Origin: Jiangella sp. DSM 45060 | GTDB lineage: Bacteria > Actinomycetota > Actinomycetes > Jiangellales > Jiangellaceae | DNA length: 64,000 nucleotides | Direction of reading: 5' to 3' | NCBI RefSeq assembly: GCF_900105175.1 | Contig: NZ_LT629771.1 | Location: 3,915,501 to 3,979,500 of the forward strand | Part shown: positions 63,749-64,000 of the stretch, one piece after another | How the letters are laid out: every line of letters starts with the position of its first letter | Position numbering within the stretch: the stretch's first letter is position 1 | The notes under the pieces: model-generated | What the model was told of the DNA's origin: nothing | Database searches by the model: none | Seen by the model: the letters and a program-made list of their open reading frames with translations, nothing else | Program-made: the position numbers and the translations under genes

Positions 63749-64000
63749 CGGTACGACCCCGACAGCTCCCGGCCGGCCCGGCCGCCTGCCTGGCCGGAGC
63801 TGTCGGAACGGTCCGACGGGTCCTGGCCCCGCCCGCCGCAACCCGACAGCTGCCGGCGCGGCCCGGCTCCGCCTGGCGGGCGCCAGCGGGTATCGGAACG
63901 GTCCGCCGGGCCCTGGCCTGTCCCGTCCGGGGCCGACGGGCCCCGGTGCGGCTCGTCGGCGCCCTGGACCCGTGCTGGCGGGCATTGGCGAGTTGCGTCG
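63749..64000. repeat. Degenerate GC-rich repeat tail to the window end
   Basis: Fragments resembling the 156-bp unit (GACAGCTCCCGGCC, CCTGGCGGGCGCCAGCGGG and similar) recur in changed order up to the right edge. No gene is supported. The array may continue beyond the window. Confidence 0.6.

Noticed and set aside
63083-63985. A 300-codon minus-strand frame made of 52-residue repeats
   Set aside because: It follows from the 156-base repeat period being a multiple of three; several frames stay open in the same way, and there is no ribosome site or protein-like composition.

Overview
The window is high-GC DNA with actinobacterial traits: frequent GTG starts, 4-base ATGA/GTGA gene overlaps, Tat-exported secreted enzymes, and a conserved block (AhpE-like peroxiredoxin, DUF3052, homodimeric pyruvate dehydrogenase E1, FasR-like regulator, fabD-fabH-acpP-fabF-accD, DUF3145) arranged much as in Streptomyces and Mycobacterium. 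The large secreted glycosidases suggest a soil or plant-associated filamentous actinomycete. The genus cannot be fixed from the sequence alone; Jiangellales or Propionibacteriales is a guess.

Region 1 (1-9.5 kb) is a small-molecule catabolic neighbourhood. It holds the end of a class III CoA-transferase, a MarR regulator, a VOC protein, an operon of MDR oxidoreductase, acyl-CoA ligase and PaaI-type thioesterase, a LysR regulator, a Cds1-type cysteine desulfhydrase, and an operon of small membrane protein, sodium/solute symporter and SDR dehydrogenase. A T-N11-A dyad (ATAAG-N5-CTTAT and variants) lies upstream of three of these transcription units and suggests one LysR regulon.

Region 2 (9.6-32.5 kb) is a glycan-utilisation locus. 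One strong promoter (TTGACA-17-TACGGT) drives about 20 kb and eleven genes on the minus strand: a fused two-ATPase ABC protein, two Dpp/Opp-type permeases, a Tat/lipoprotein binding protein, an N-acetylneuraminate-lyase-like aldolase, a sulfatase, two tandemly duplicated sialidases, a GH106-like alpha-L-rhamnosidase, a DUF6351 putative ester hydrolase and a third sialidase. Divergent from it are a FadR-type GntR regulator and a sialate O-acetylesterase-like protein. Two copies of GCAAGATRTCCTACA sit at the two divergent promoters.

Region 3 (32.6-48 kb) is a sister locus. A second FadR-type regulator heads an operon of CUT1 sugar transporter (no ATPase), a second DapA-family aldolase and two FAD-dependent oxidoreductases. 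Around it are a Tat-exported Asp-box protein, a second GH106-like enzyme and a GH42-like glycosidase. A different operator (TCTGATGAATC-like, five copies) overlaps or follows their promoters. The two loci appear to release, import and cleave a 2-keto-3-deoxy sugar acid (sialic acid or a plant analogue such as Kdo or Dha) and rhamnose. No kinase, epimerase or deaminase to finish the pathway is present in the window.

Region 4 (48.2-61.4 kb) starts with tRNA-Val(TAC) and is core genome: a zinc-ribbon protein, peroxiredoxin, DUF3052, aceE, a membrane protein and pirin, then the fatty-acid synthesis operon with its FasR-like regulator. FabD carries an extra C-terminal biotinyl/lipoyl-like domain that lacks the modifiable lysine.

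Region 5 (61.4-64 kb) is a GC-rich array of 156-bp tandem repeats, split by an IS256-family element that left a short target duplication.
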